From Labyrinthula sp. Ha (lineage: Eukaryota > Sar > Bigyra > Labyrinthulida > Labyrinthulaceae), in the NCBI GenBank assembly GCA_015227615.1, contig JAALGZ010000003.1:620001-684000 (forward strand): a stretch of DNA of 64,000 bases. Reading direction: 5' to 3'. Under the pieces are notes generated by a model. It searched no databases and was not told the DNA's origin. It was given only the letters and a program-made list of their open reading frames with translations. The position numbers and the translations under genes are program-made. Below, in pieces: positions 1 to 9,399 of this stretch (within the stretch, counting starts at the first letter, position 1; every line of letters begins with the position of its first letter).

Positions 1-1467
1 GGTTCCTTTTCACTAATACCTCTTCGTATTTAGTTTGTAAAGACTGAATTATAACTTGATGCAAGTTTTCTTTCCCAAGTATGGGTGCAGTGGTATATTT
101 CTTCTTCATTCTTCGTCTTGTATACGTTCCCTTCTTAGTTTCCTGGATTGTAGGGGTTTCATCAGTTTCAACAAAAGTAAAGCATTCCGAACTTGAATTA
201 ATTCGAATCTGATAAGACTTGGAACGGATTGCTTTGGGGCTAACAGAAAGTGTTTGCTGTGGATATTCAATAGATTCTCGAAAGTAATCAGCAAGTAACC
301 GAACAATGATATCATCCCTGCCATTCTTCTTATCCAAGAATCCTTTCACTGCTTCCTGAGCAACAGCTTTAAAATCAACTTCCATATATTTTTCCTTAAA
401 GCAACATATTTCGTCGACAATGAAGGGCTTTAAGAGTTTTTCCTTCCCCAGATTGATGCCCCCAGATACATCCATCAACGAGAGCTCATCTAGAAGTCTT
501 TGCAAAAAGTTTAGCTGCGGTATTTGATCCAGTAGTATTTTGTTCAAATATTTTCTCACTCTTAAAAGCTGTTCTTTTCGATCTTGAAACACTTCGTAAA
601 TAGACACAAAAGCCTTGCTTCCCAATAAGGAGCACAGAATGATCCAGGGTTGAGCTTCTAACTGTGAAAGCTTCAATAAATTAGAAGAGTGACAATCTTT
701 CCAAAAGTTTTCTTTAAGGAACTCGGTATCAGGAGAGTCTCTTGCTGGAATATGATACTTGAACCATTTGATACCCTTTTGCGTCTTTTCTTTTTTCACC
801 CAGGGTGCATTTAAGATTAGTCTGACCATGAGAAGGGGAATATCCCAAGGCAAGGCAAATCGTTTAATTGTACTAAACTTTAAAACATCAATAAAGTTTA
901 TAAAGTTTCTTAAAACGATCATGCTGGTACTTGATATTTTGAAGAATAACTTTGTTGAATCGTTCCCTTCTGTTGTCTCGGGCAAATCAATACTAGATGT
1001 GTTATCCGGCAGAACTAAAGAGATAGCTTCAAAAAGATAATCAACAATCTCCACGCCATATTCAGGAACGCATTCAATCGCAGCAGAGTTCATAAAGAGA
1101 ATATTCAATATGTTTACCAGAACAAGTTCCTGATTGAGACAATGATGTAGCTTGATATCTGAGGCGACAACAGTGTCCAATTTTGGGAATATATGTTTAC
1201 GGAAAATACTTGATAAAATTAGGTTTCCAATGATAACACTAACCTTTTCATATGATAAAAATGTGTTGACAGCAAATTGACTACCATCCTCTTCGGCCTC
1301 ATGTTGCAAAACTTCAACTAGCTTTAGACAACTTATGTGCTGTCTCCACCACTAAATCCTCAAGAAAACAAACAAAATACCTCCATACTTCCCACATCAT
1401 AGATAGTTTCAAATGGCTTCAACTCCTTTATCAAATGCTCAACTTCTTCTGGAAAAATATTAAACAT
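1..1467 (-). CDS. ZMYND10: ZMYND10-like axonemal dynein assembly factor, 3' end outside window
   Basis: In animals ZMYND10 is a cytoplasmic co-chaperone adaptor needed to pre-assemble ciliary dynein arms. Exon 1 is 1467-1381 and exon 2 is 1351-1, joined by a 29-nt phase-0 intron. The start is the ATG at 1467 (MFNIFPEEVEHL). The roughly 479 visible residues follow the human protein nearly end to end: an N-terminal EVEHLIKELKPF block, a middle segment ending LLMVRLILNAPW, then LKLSQLEAQPWIILCSLL, LLRVRKYLNKILLDQIPQL and a helix ending DFKAVAQEAVKGF. The human protein ends soon after this with a Cys/His-rich MYND finger. Here the matching stretch is basic and low in cysteine, and the frame stays open to the window edge, so the finger is either absent or displaced further on. 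It shares a 232-bp divergent intergenic region with the XRN2-like gene. Family assignment is from remembered family sequence and the order of matching blocks; it is strong for the core, uncertain for the C terminus. Confidence 0.85.
1352..1380 (-). other. 29-nt spliceosomal intron in ZMYND10-like gene
   Basis: Donor GTATTT, acceptor GATTTAG. Without removal the frame meets a stop. Removal joins ...YDVGSME to WWRQHISCLK in phase 0 and restores continuity with the ZMYND10 family. Confidence 0.85.
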
Positions 1468-1699
1468 TATATACTTCCTTAACGGTCAAGTCTTGACTTA
1501 TCTTCAACGAAAACATTTAGCTCTCAGGTCGTCATGGATAATCTCAATTGGCTGTGGATTTTGGGTAAATTTGCATAAATCTTAAAGAACTGAAGAAAAC
1601 CATTTATCAAATGCCAACGAGTAGTTTACTAAGTCAGAGAGAAATAAGTACAAACGAAAGTAGTAGCGAACTGAGTAGTAGTAGTGAACCACAGTAAAT
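1468..1699. promoter_or_regulatory. Divergent promoter region of ZMYND10-like and XRN2-like genes
   Basis: The two ATGs are 232 bp apart on opposite strands, so both promoters must lie here or overlap. No convincing TATA box was seen. On the XRN2 side, 1611-1697 is a Ser-rich 28-codon upstream frame (ATGCCAACG...CAGTAA) that stops two bases before the XRN2 ATG. It is either untranslated leader or an upstream ORF. Confidence 0.5.
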
Positions 1700-4647
1700 A
1701 TGGTATTTATTATCCTCATTATAATACTTAGGGTGTCCCTGCTTTTTATCGATGGTTATCTGAGAAATACAGAAGGATTGTAGTTTATGCAAAAGAGGAG
1801 GATGGTGATGTTGACTTGACTGCTGAAAATCCGAATGGGATGGAGTTTGATAATCTTTATTTGGATATGAATGGGTTGATCCATCCATGCACCCATCCTG
1901 AAAATGAAGAAGCTCCTCCAACTGAGGAGCACATGTACATTAAGATCTGTCAATATATCGACAGAATCTTTGCCATTGTCCGACCAAGAAAAGTTCTTTA
2001 TATGGCAATTGATGGAGTGGCCCCAAGAGCCAAAATGAACCAGCAAAGAAGCAGAAGATTTACATCTAGTAGAGAGGCACAAGAGGCTAGAGAGGATGAG
2101 ACTAAACTGAGAAAAGAACTTGCTGCCAGTGGCCTTAAGCTTCCTCCTCAAAGCAAAGAACCCTGGGACTCGAATGTTATTACTCCAGGAACTCCTTTTA
2201 TGCAGAGGTTGAGTGAAAGATTGAAAACCTATATTAGAAAGAACCAGGAAACTAAACCTGGCTGGAATATCAAAGTTATTCTAAGTGATAGCAATGTATA
2301 TGGAGAAGGTGAGCATAAGTTAATGAACTTTATAAGATCGCAGCGAAGTCAAAAGAATTATGATCCGAATACTTCTCACTGCATGTACGGCCTTGATGCA
2401 GATCTAATTATGCTTGCACTTGCAACTCATGAACCTAATTTCACTATTTTGAGAGAAGAAGTGTTGTTTGGAAAGCAAAATCAAGAGAAGTCTTTTCAAA
2501 CTGATTCAGTTCTTAAAACTGGTGGTGCAAAATCTTCTAAACAACTCTTAGATCAATACGACCTTCTGAAAGCAAAAAAGAAACCATTTCAAATGCTTAA
2601 AGTTTGGATCTTGAGAGAATATCTTTCACATGAATTTGCAGAACAGAATTTTCTCAGACCTTTGCCCTTTAAGTATGACTTTGAGAAATGTATTGACGAC
2701 TTTGTTTGCCTTTGCTTTTTTGTGGGGAATGATTTCTTGCCTCATTTACCTACTTTATCTATTCGTGACGGTGGATTAGAACTGGTGCTGAACTTGTATC
2801 GTAGATTCTTACCCACTCTTGACGGCTATATTACCTCTAGTGGGAGAATTAATCTGAAAAGAATAGAAGTTATTTTGAAAGCCTTGGGAACTGTAGAGGA
2901 TGCTATTCTCAAAAGAAGAAGGGAGAACGAGTTAAGCAGTCGAAATTGGCGTAAGAACCAGGAACAGAAAGCTTCGCTCAACCAGAAGATGATGAAACTG
3001 GGCAGCAGAGATGGAAAACAAGTGAGCAAAGAGGAGCTGAAGGATCGTCTCAAGGAAATGAATAACAAGAGATCTGTCTTTGAAGTTGTGGAAACAGAAG
3101 AGGAGAAAAAGAAATTCGAGACCGACAAGGGGAATAAAAAGAAAACTATTAAGGATGACATTTTACTTGGAGAAGATGGTTGGAGGCAACGTTATTATAA
3201 TAAAAAGTTCGAAGAGGAACTGAAAGAGGATCCCAAAGTGGTTGACAAGGTAGTTAAGGAATATCTGTTTGGTTTGTGCTGGGTGATGGCGTATTATTAC
3301 ACGGGTTGCAAAAGTTGGAAATGGTTTTATCCATTCCATTATGCCCCCTTCGCCTCTGACATGAAGAGTTTGGCACAATTTGATAAGGAAATTTATGGAG
3401 AGGGTGAGGGAATACCCGATATCTTACCTGGATTTGGATCGTCAAAACCTTTCAAACCTTTAGAGCAGTTGCTTGGTGTTCTCCCCAGTAAAAGTGCACA
3501 TGCGCTTCCAAAGCCTCTCCAATGGTATATGCTAGATTCAGATTCTCCTATTATTGATTTTTATCCGAAGGATTTCAAGTACGATCCAAACGGCAAACCT
3601 GTTCGCTGGTTATGGATAGCTTTACTACCATTTGTGGATGAGAAAAGGATCCATGAAGTCATGGAAGAGGCTAAAGGCAAGCTTACATCAGAAGAAAAGA
3701 AGCGCAACAAACTTCGTAACGAGGAATTATTTTTGAGAATAGATTCTACTGATGGCCAAGCCCTACTTAATACCTTTGTGCAGGGTGCTAAAGGAGCACA
3801 AAAAAACCAGCTAATCAAGTTTGAACTTCTACCTGCTGGTGGCATCAGTGGATACTTGAAACCCCCAAAAGGGGAATCTTTTAGTCCAGATCAAGCTGAT
3901 GAGTTCTGTACCCACAAGGTAGTGTCTTTTAACTTTACATTAAAGAAACTCAAGAATTCTCAAAATGTAACAGGGAGACTATTACCTGGAGTAAAGAGTT
4001 TTCCTATTGAGTTATCTCCGGAAGAAGCCGATCAAGTTCGCCGGGGCTCTGGACGCCGTCAGAGAAGCTATGTCGGCAATATATATGAAGAACACTTAAA
4101 TGGTGGAAGGAGAATTTATAATGGTAGAGGAAGAGGTGGATATAATAACCAGAGAAGTTATAATAACAATAACTACCAAAGACAGAATAGTTATCAGCAG
4201 AGAAATGTTCATCCCTCTTACCAGCAAGCCTACAATTCATTGAATCCGCGCAAGAGGCCTGCATATAATTCTTGGGGTTCAAATGAACCCAGGCAGAATT
4301 ATAAAGTAGGACGTGGTTCCTCTAATTATCAAGGACAGGGCAACGCTTACAACAATTATCCGAATAATCAGTTAAGAGGATACAATGGACACTCAACGCA
4401 GGGAAGTTTTGGTTCTCAGAGACAAAATTCTGGATACCGTTCGCAACATGATTCCCAGCGCCGTAACGTGGGCTCTCATAGCTTTTTAAGAAACCACGCT
4501 GGCAATAGTAGAGGTGGAAATGATAGTCAAATACAGAGTAGACAAGGATCTAGCTGGGACTACGAGCGGAGTAAACCCCCAAACAAAAATTCTTCAGACA
4601 ACGTGTTAGATCATATTGCAAATAAGTTGAAACAGAGAAGGAAGTAA
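1700..4647 (+). CDS. XRN2: XRN2/RAT1-type nuclear 5'-3' exoribonuclease
   Basis: This enzyme degrades 5'-monophosphate RNA processively and acts in nuclear RNA decay and transcription termination. Exon 1 is only the ATG (1700-1702). A 29-nt intron (1703-1731) follows, and exon 2 (1732-4647) continues GVPAFYRWLSEKY, the almost invariant N terminus of XRN proteins, giving 972 aa. Metal-binding motifs are visible: DMNGLIH from residue 46, GEGEHK at 192-197 and GLDADLI from 221. The Cys-Cys-His-Cys knuckle found in animal and plant XRN2 after the LREE motif is not present; that stretch reads EEVLFGKQNQEK, as in yeast Rat1-like proteins that lack it. From about residue 788 the tail is rich in Arg, Gly, Asn, Gln and Tyr, a likely disordered RNA-binding tail. 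The length fits XRN2/RAT1 (about 950-1000 aa) rather than cytoplasmic XRN1 (about 1500-1700 aa). The stop is TAA, and the next coding-like sequence is convergent. Confidence 0.95.
1703..1731 (+). other. 29-nt intron directly after the XRN2 start codon
   Basis: GTATTT donor and CTTAG acceptor. It splits M from GVPAF in phase 0. The conserved MGVPxFYRW start of the family makes the boundaries close to certain. Confidence 0.88.
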
Positions 4648-4910
4648 TGATTTAAGCCCTATCCTATATCTATGTGAAACTATTGACACATTTATTATTC
4701 GTGTTTGCTTCGTATGTCTAAAGACGCTAATGAGAAATTGTCAACTTCAACTAAGAAATAATTTCCAGCAACCTTTGCAGTATTTGTTAAATATTCGCTG
4801 GTAACTCTCTTCATTAACAAAGTGAACCCAAACATTCTTCACTAAATCAAAACTCAGTGACTGAACCTCTTTATCTGAACCCTATTAGAAAAACTTGGGT
4901 TCAAGAACAC
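4648..4910. other. Intergenic, convergent 3' ends
   Basis: AT-rich DNA between the XRN2 stop and the 3' end of the minus-strand actin-like remnant. No gene or clear signal was seen. Confidence 0.5.
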
Positions 4911-5929
4911 TTAAATAAAGTCGGTTTCATGGTCCATTCTATGCTTAGATAGTTCATCACGTATTTGATGGAGCAGAATTTTTAAAATTTGCCCTGGAAA
5001 AGGCTTCATTAATACTCTGCATACTTGTTCTAAGTCTAACTTAACAGTCTCATCAGCGTAGTTTTCACTGTGCAGTCTCAGTAAAACATTTAGTTGTTTT
5101 CATAAATTCAAATTGTGTTTTATTCGACTCTCTTGGGTAACTATATTTGCTCTATCAAGAAAAGCAAAAAGAATAAGTTCTTCAAAAAGTAATTAGATGA
5201 AAGTCATACCAAGAAAAAATTACCTGAAGAAAACTAAAATTACCTCTTTTCAGGCTCTCATGACCTGAAAACTTAGTTTTTCCAAAAAATAACACAACCA
5301 CTTTGGTCTTCTAGCCTAAATCAAGACCAAAACAAGTAAGTTCAGGTACCACAATGGTTATCTTCTTATGTTGAATAGTTAAAGTATGGCCGTATTCAAA
5401 GCTAAATCCTGAATACCAACGCTTACTATACAAACTAATAAATGCCTCATAAACACAGTTATCATATATGATAAACTTGAACATAAGCAACAGGAAAAAC
5501 TGTTGGAATTACTCAACTCCCTGAAGATTAGGTTGTACAAACGCTTTATGGAAATTATTTCAAACCTTTCGGTCTAGTTTTTCAATAATAATTCTAATGA
5601 GAACCAAAGTGTTGACTTTGAGAGAGAAGCTATACCTCAAAAAATCAACTAAGATTTGAAAACCTAAGACACTAAAAAGAACACAACATTTAGAGTTTTG
5701 CTCTGCAATACTTCGATCTAATATATTTCTGGAAGTACTAGAGGGAAGCCATGTTTCAGTTTTGACATCAACAGCTGGCGTATAATTTCGGAGAATCAGT
5801 TTTGCTGCTGAAAATCTTTATTTCGGCAAGTGAAAAAGATCGAAAAGTTTCACGTGAAGTTATAAATCGAAGGATTCATTTTCATGATCTTCTTCTAGAA
5901 GAAGATGAAAATGATTTTCCATTTAAAGA
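4911..5929 (-). pseudogene. Actin-related-protein-like decayed gene (tentative)
   Basis: One minus-strand frame stays coding-like for roughly 250 codons but is crossed by stop codons of all three kinds (two TAA, then TGA, TAA and TAG). Near 5200-5260 it needs a frame change or an intron of about 64 nt, after which a second open piece with one TGA runs to a TAA at 4913-4911. The best match is to the actin fold: FISLYSKRWYSGFSFEYGHT resembles the actin block with SLY, then SG, then G and T, followed further on by a VPELTCFGLDLG piece like the actin LDLAGRDL turn. A TGA sits where actins have the Trp of EKIW. Stops without obvious indels suggest a fairly young pseudogene or, less likely, recoding. 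Resemblance is by eye, so another helical protein is possible. The starting ATG near 5922 is uncertain and overlaps a hairpin. Confidence 0.4.
5876..5914. repeat. Imperfect palindrome (hairpin)
   Basis: TCATTTTCAT ... CTTCTTCTAGAAGAAG ... ATGAAAATGA: 18-bp arms with a 3-nt bulge and no loop. It lies at the 5' end of the actin-like remnant. Confidence 0.7.
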
Positions 5930-6152
5930 AGTTAAATATTTTTAGTGTATTCTACATTCTCCCGAGAGACCAAAGTTATTGAAGGATCTTGGGTTTCAGA
6001 TTTATTTAAAAGCTTAAAATCTTTTGCACTTTATCTACTCATGAGATACCTTCGAACAGTCAGACACTCAACAATGAGTCGGAGAAACTAAAACAAGCAT
6101 TAGGATAAAGTGTTGATGTGATTCAGGCTGTGTTCCGCTAGATTATGCGCAG
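5930..6152. other. Left flank of the chromovirus insertion
   Basis: No coding signal was seen. It ends in TCGA (6153-6156), the target-site duplication matched by 14196-14199. Confidence 0.5.
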
Positions 6153-6156
6153 TCGA

Positions 6157-6381
6157 TGTTTCTACCTAGGATAAGATTTAGAGAATCTTCGAACTGAGTT
6201 CCTTCGCTTAACGGTTAACTAAACTATTAACAGTCTATTTCAGAGGCTAGATACATATCCTAGACCACACTAAATATAGCAGAAGGCTTCATATAGCAAT
6301 GCCCAGATTAGGGTTCCAAGAGTCCGGATATATATTCTGAGGCCCAGTTATGATACATGTGTTGTTCTTATGGGAAGAACA
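6157..6381 (-). repeat. 3' LTR of the chromovirus (225 bp)
   Basis: Starts TGTTTCTACC and ends GGGAAGAACA on the plus strand. It pairs with 13971-14195 with five mismatches and no gaps. A GA-rich polypurine tract (plus-strand TCCCCCTGAGTTAAG from 6382) abuts it on the inner side, as expected for the 3' LTR of a minus-strand element. Confidence 0.95.
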
Positions 6382-6389
6382 TCCCCCTG

Positions 6390-7169
6390 AGTTAAGACTC
6401 CGACCCTGGTAGTATAGAGGTATAGAGACAGTGAACATCAGGGAGGAGTTCAAGACCACATGTTGTCCATGACGGCCGAACATAATTGTGACGCGCAAAT
6501 AGCTGAACTTTATTCAGATTTGATAAAAGTGTATCAAGTAGAAAGTGAAACTCTTCCGCCTTTATGGAGGGAGTAGTAGATTCAGTAACAAAAATAATTC
6601 CTAAGCGAGTGCGATTCGATTTCGTTAAATATATCCGCATAGACCACGTTAGCGTCATTTCTGCGCTCGAGAACCAGACAGGTTTTGTGTGAATGTTGCA
6701 TTAAATATCCAATACTTTTCCTTAACTTACCTGAAGCGTGCATTTTGATCCAAGAGAAAGTATCAATAATATAATAATGTTGACTTTTGCACCATTGAAG
6801 GGCAGGCCAGTAGCTTGAATTAGTAACCCAAATAAAGAGGAATCCGCCAAAAGGGAGGTTCGCTATAGGTAAAGTCAGCATAGAAAAGTCCTTAAAAGAA
6901 AGTGTTTGATAAGATAAGCGAACTCCGCGTGTTGGATCGCTGCTACAAATGCGCCAAGGGGGGTCTAATAGCACTAAATTGAATACACTAGCTTTGGATC
7001 GTGGCTTTAATAAAGATAGTGAGAAAACGTCAGATAAGTATAATACTGCATCAGGAGGCTCTACATAGAAATATGCTTCACGTCCTGGGAACTTGAACTT
7101 GTTACCACCCTGATATTCAATAAGCAACTTTAAATCTTCTATACCTTTTAGGAAAATAAGGCGCACCAT
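6390..7169 (-). mobile_element. MT-A70 (METTL-like) adenine-N6 methyltransferase segment carried by the chromovirus
   Basis: MT-A70 enzymes transfer methyl from S-adenosylmethionine to N6 of adenine in RNA (METTL3/14/4) or DNA (MTA1-like). Visible blocks: a lead-in with AVLYLSDVF; the catalytic DPPW motif at about 6954-6965; SYQTLSFKDFSML followed by GGFLFIWVTN, matching the family LPYxTMSxxEM and GFLFLWVT blocks; FSWIKMHASG (family W-x-K); a GYLMQHSHKTCLVLERR block like METTL3 H-x-K-E-H-C-L-V; and, close to the polypurine tract, a VQLFARHNYVRPSW block like the C-terminal LFxR...PxW of METTL3/4. The block order matches the family over its whole length. The copy is broken. Whether it acted on RNA or DNA cannot be read from sequence, and the motif mix (METTL4-like start, METTL3-like middle) leaves the subfamily open. 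Confidence 0.88.
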
Positions 7170-7196
7170 GCCAGGACAAACAATGCTAATTGAAAG

Positions 7197-7946
7197 TTAT
7201 CCTGCTACAGAGTTGAATGTTTCTACTTCGTTGTTTTGAAAATAAGGTTTGGGAATAGTTTCCATAGATTGGGGAGTAGAGTATAGCTGAGATAATATAT
7301 GCCAGACCGCTATTTCACTTCGAATAAAGTCAACAAATGAATCTAAAACATCTTTGCAAGAAAGGAAGACATCAACAACATCTTTACTGTGCATCAACCT
7401 CATCTTCCTCAAAGTTTTCAGGGAATCGATGCCATGTTCCAATAAAAATTTCTTGCATGCCGGCATAGCAAACTCTTCTTCTAGAAGACCAATATGTCTT
7501 GGATCCTTGAGTCGTCTTAAATACGGAATATCAATTTCTGAAGCCTCCAGCTTCGTAACTACTTCTGCCTTAAATAACTTAGCCATTTGGTCCTTCTCAG
7601 AGTAAGTGTTAAAGCGCCCTGGGAGGTTTTTGTAGAAGGTAAAGATGCCCAAGTGATCCTTTAAAAACTTCTTTCCTAACTCTAGGTCAAACCTCAGCCC
7701 ATGAAAGATACCAATGGAGTAGAGGTTCATGCACTTTTGGATTTGTGTAGATAGCTGCCAACGGCTGCGGAAAGGTAAATATGGCGCGACCTTATATTCT
7801 GAGTAATTGCCTTCACCAAACTTCACAACGAGGGCATTTAATATCTTCTTTTCCTGGTGAAACCACCCTAAGGTGTTGCCGTTTGTCATGAATTCATAAT
7901 TTTCCACTTTGTAAAAGTGCTTCTCTGCTATTCTGTTCAAACGCAA
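7197..7946 (-). mobile_element. Unrecognised 249-residue frame between chromodomain and methyltransferase
   Basis: Part of the chromovirus cargo. It is charged and alpha-helical in look, with no cysteine cluster, membrane segment or nucleotide-binding motif. It lies just upstream of the MT-A70 segment on the same strand, between it and the chromodomain. It could be an N-terminal or partner domain of the methyltransferase, or an extension of the integrase polyprotein. I do not recognise its family. Confidence 0.6.
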
Positions 7947-7964
7947 TTTGCGATTTTGCTTCTT

Positions 7965-8195
7965 TTAGTATTTCTTTCTATCTATGTTGCCCAGATATGT
8001 AAGTAAATGTACTTTGAAATCTTCATTAGGTATTGATTTTTCAAGAAAATGTCTCACCATCATAGGAATGTCTTGATACAAAATAACAAGGGACTTCCAG
8101 GTGTCTGACCTGGGAATAAATCCCAACGACCTCACTTGAAGCTTATATTGTGGTTTTCTTCCTCCGACTGATTTTATATCTAAGATATTCTCCAC
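7965..8195 (-). mobile_element. Chromodomain of the chromovirus integrase
   Basis: ENILDIKSVGGRKPQYKLQV followed by SLGFIPRSDTWKSL fits the chromodomain pattern of a VExIL start, YxVxWxGY and TWE. In chromoviruses this module, placed after integrase, reads histone marks and steers integration to heterochromatin. Confidence 0.7.
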
Positions 8196-9380
8196 TTCAA
8201 GTGCTGCAAAATTATGTAAAAACTTGATTTCAGATTACCCCCTCCAAGAGGTTTTTGATGTGAGTAGAACCATATGCGGAAGTCATGAACTATGTGCAGC
8301 TTACCAGTGATCGACTTTACTTGATATACGTTAGCAGAGATAACCTCGACCACTTGATAAGGGCCAAGCCATGCTAATTTTGTTTTCACATTCGCATTTT
8401 GCGCTCCTTCTTCAGCAACTAAAACATAATCTTCTGGGGAATAGCTGAGCAATAAGCCATAGGCCTTATTTTTGCTTTGGTTTTCCAGTTCTCTTTTAAA
8501 CTTGGTTACGGTGTATGCCTTCTGTTGCACTTCTGCTAAGGCCTGTTATATATTTTCGACTTCTGAAATAAGGTCTTCGATATTTTTCGGCGAATAAAAT
8601 CTGTCTTTAATGCGGATACTATAAAAGTCTAAAGACTTTTCGAATAAGGAGACCATTGGCTTAAAGTACAGGAACAATTCATTTGCTGTTTTTCCTCTTT
8701 TGACGACATCTCCTTATTATTTAAAATGTAAGTTATTAACGGTATTAGGTGTGGCCAGTCACTTTCGTGTAAGCGAAACTGTGATACCAATGATCTAATA
8801 TAGCGTAAAATTAGCGAGTTAAAAATTTAGGTTGAGCCATTAGTCCAAGGATTGTATTCTACCGTGAAATATTGTTCAAACTCAATCTTCCTAGCCAGTT
8901 CATTGACCAACACATTTGAGAAGTGTGACTCGTTGTCGGTCACAATAGTAAAAGCTTCGGCAAAGCCGAAATATGCTCTCCGTTTTTCGAGTGCTAGAGC
9001 CATATCCTCAGCGGTAGGAGACTCCACATAGGTCATTTTCATTTTTCGGGTTACAGACTCCACGATAGTGAGAATATAACCAGTGGGGTTTCATATATAA
9101 GTAGTCTGCCCTAACAACTCTCGAGATCGAGAGGCTAGCTTTGTCAAATACAACGGCTGTCTTAGAAGGCGTGGACCGCGCTGAAAATGCAGACATCTTC
9201 CTCTAAAAACCACTAGTAAGGCCTTCAGATCCTTCTTATTGATCCCCTCGAGGTATACTGTGTCAAGATATTTGAGTTCGGCGTTCTTACTTGGATGGCA
9301 CCTTACAATATGGTTTGTGACAATGTATTTCATTAACAAAGAGTGTGGGATGACCAGCTTGTTCCAAAAGTAAAACATAT
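8180..9380 (-). mobile_element. Integrase region of the chromovirus
   Basis: A zinc-domain-like start with HxxxxHxxxxH spacing (KYIVTNHIVRCHPSKNAELK), a core segment with FTIVTDNESHFSN (family TDxGxxF) and EYNPWTNGST (family HPQTNGQ), and a distal AWLGPYQVVEVISANVYQV segment, the GPY/F module. The copy is broken. Confidence 0.85.
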
Positions 9381-9399
9381 CGTTCTTGTGTTCACATTT

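Noticed and set aside
1694-1731. Alternative longer first intron of XRN2 using the GTAAAT donor at 1694, making the upstream frame the N terminus
   Set aside because: It joins out of frame and loses the conserved MGVPAFYRW start.
2826-3161. Minus-strand frames within XRN2
   Set aside because: Antisense shadows of a well-supported gene.
4911-5929. A changed genetic code with all three stops read as sense
   Set aside because: XRN2, the M42 peptidase, the EGF/seven-helix gene, the Pro-Thr protein and the large Sec14 gene have no in-frame stops across more than 3000 codons, so the standard code applies; pseudogene decay is the simpler reading.
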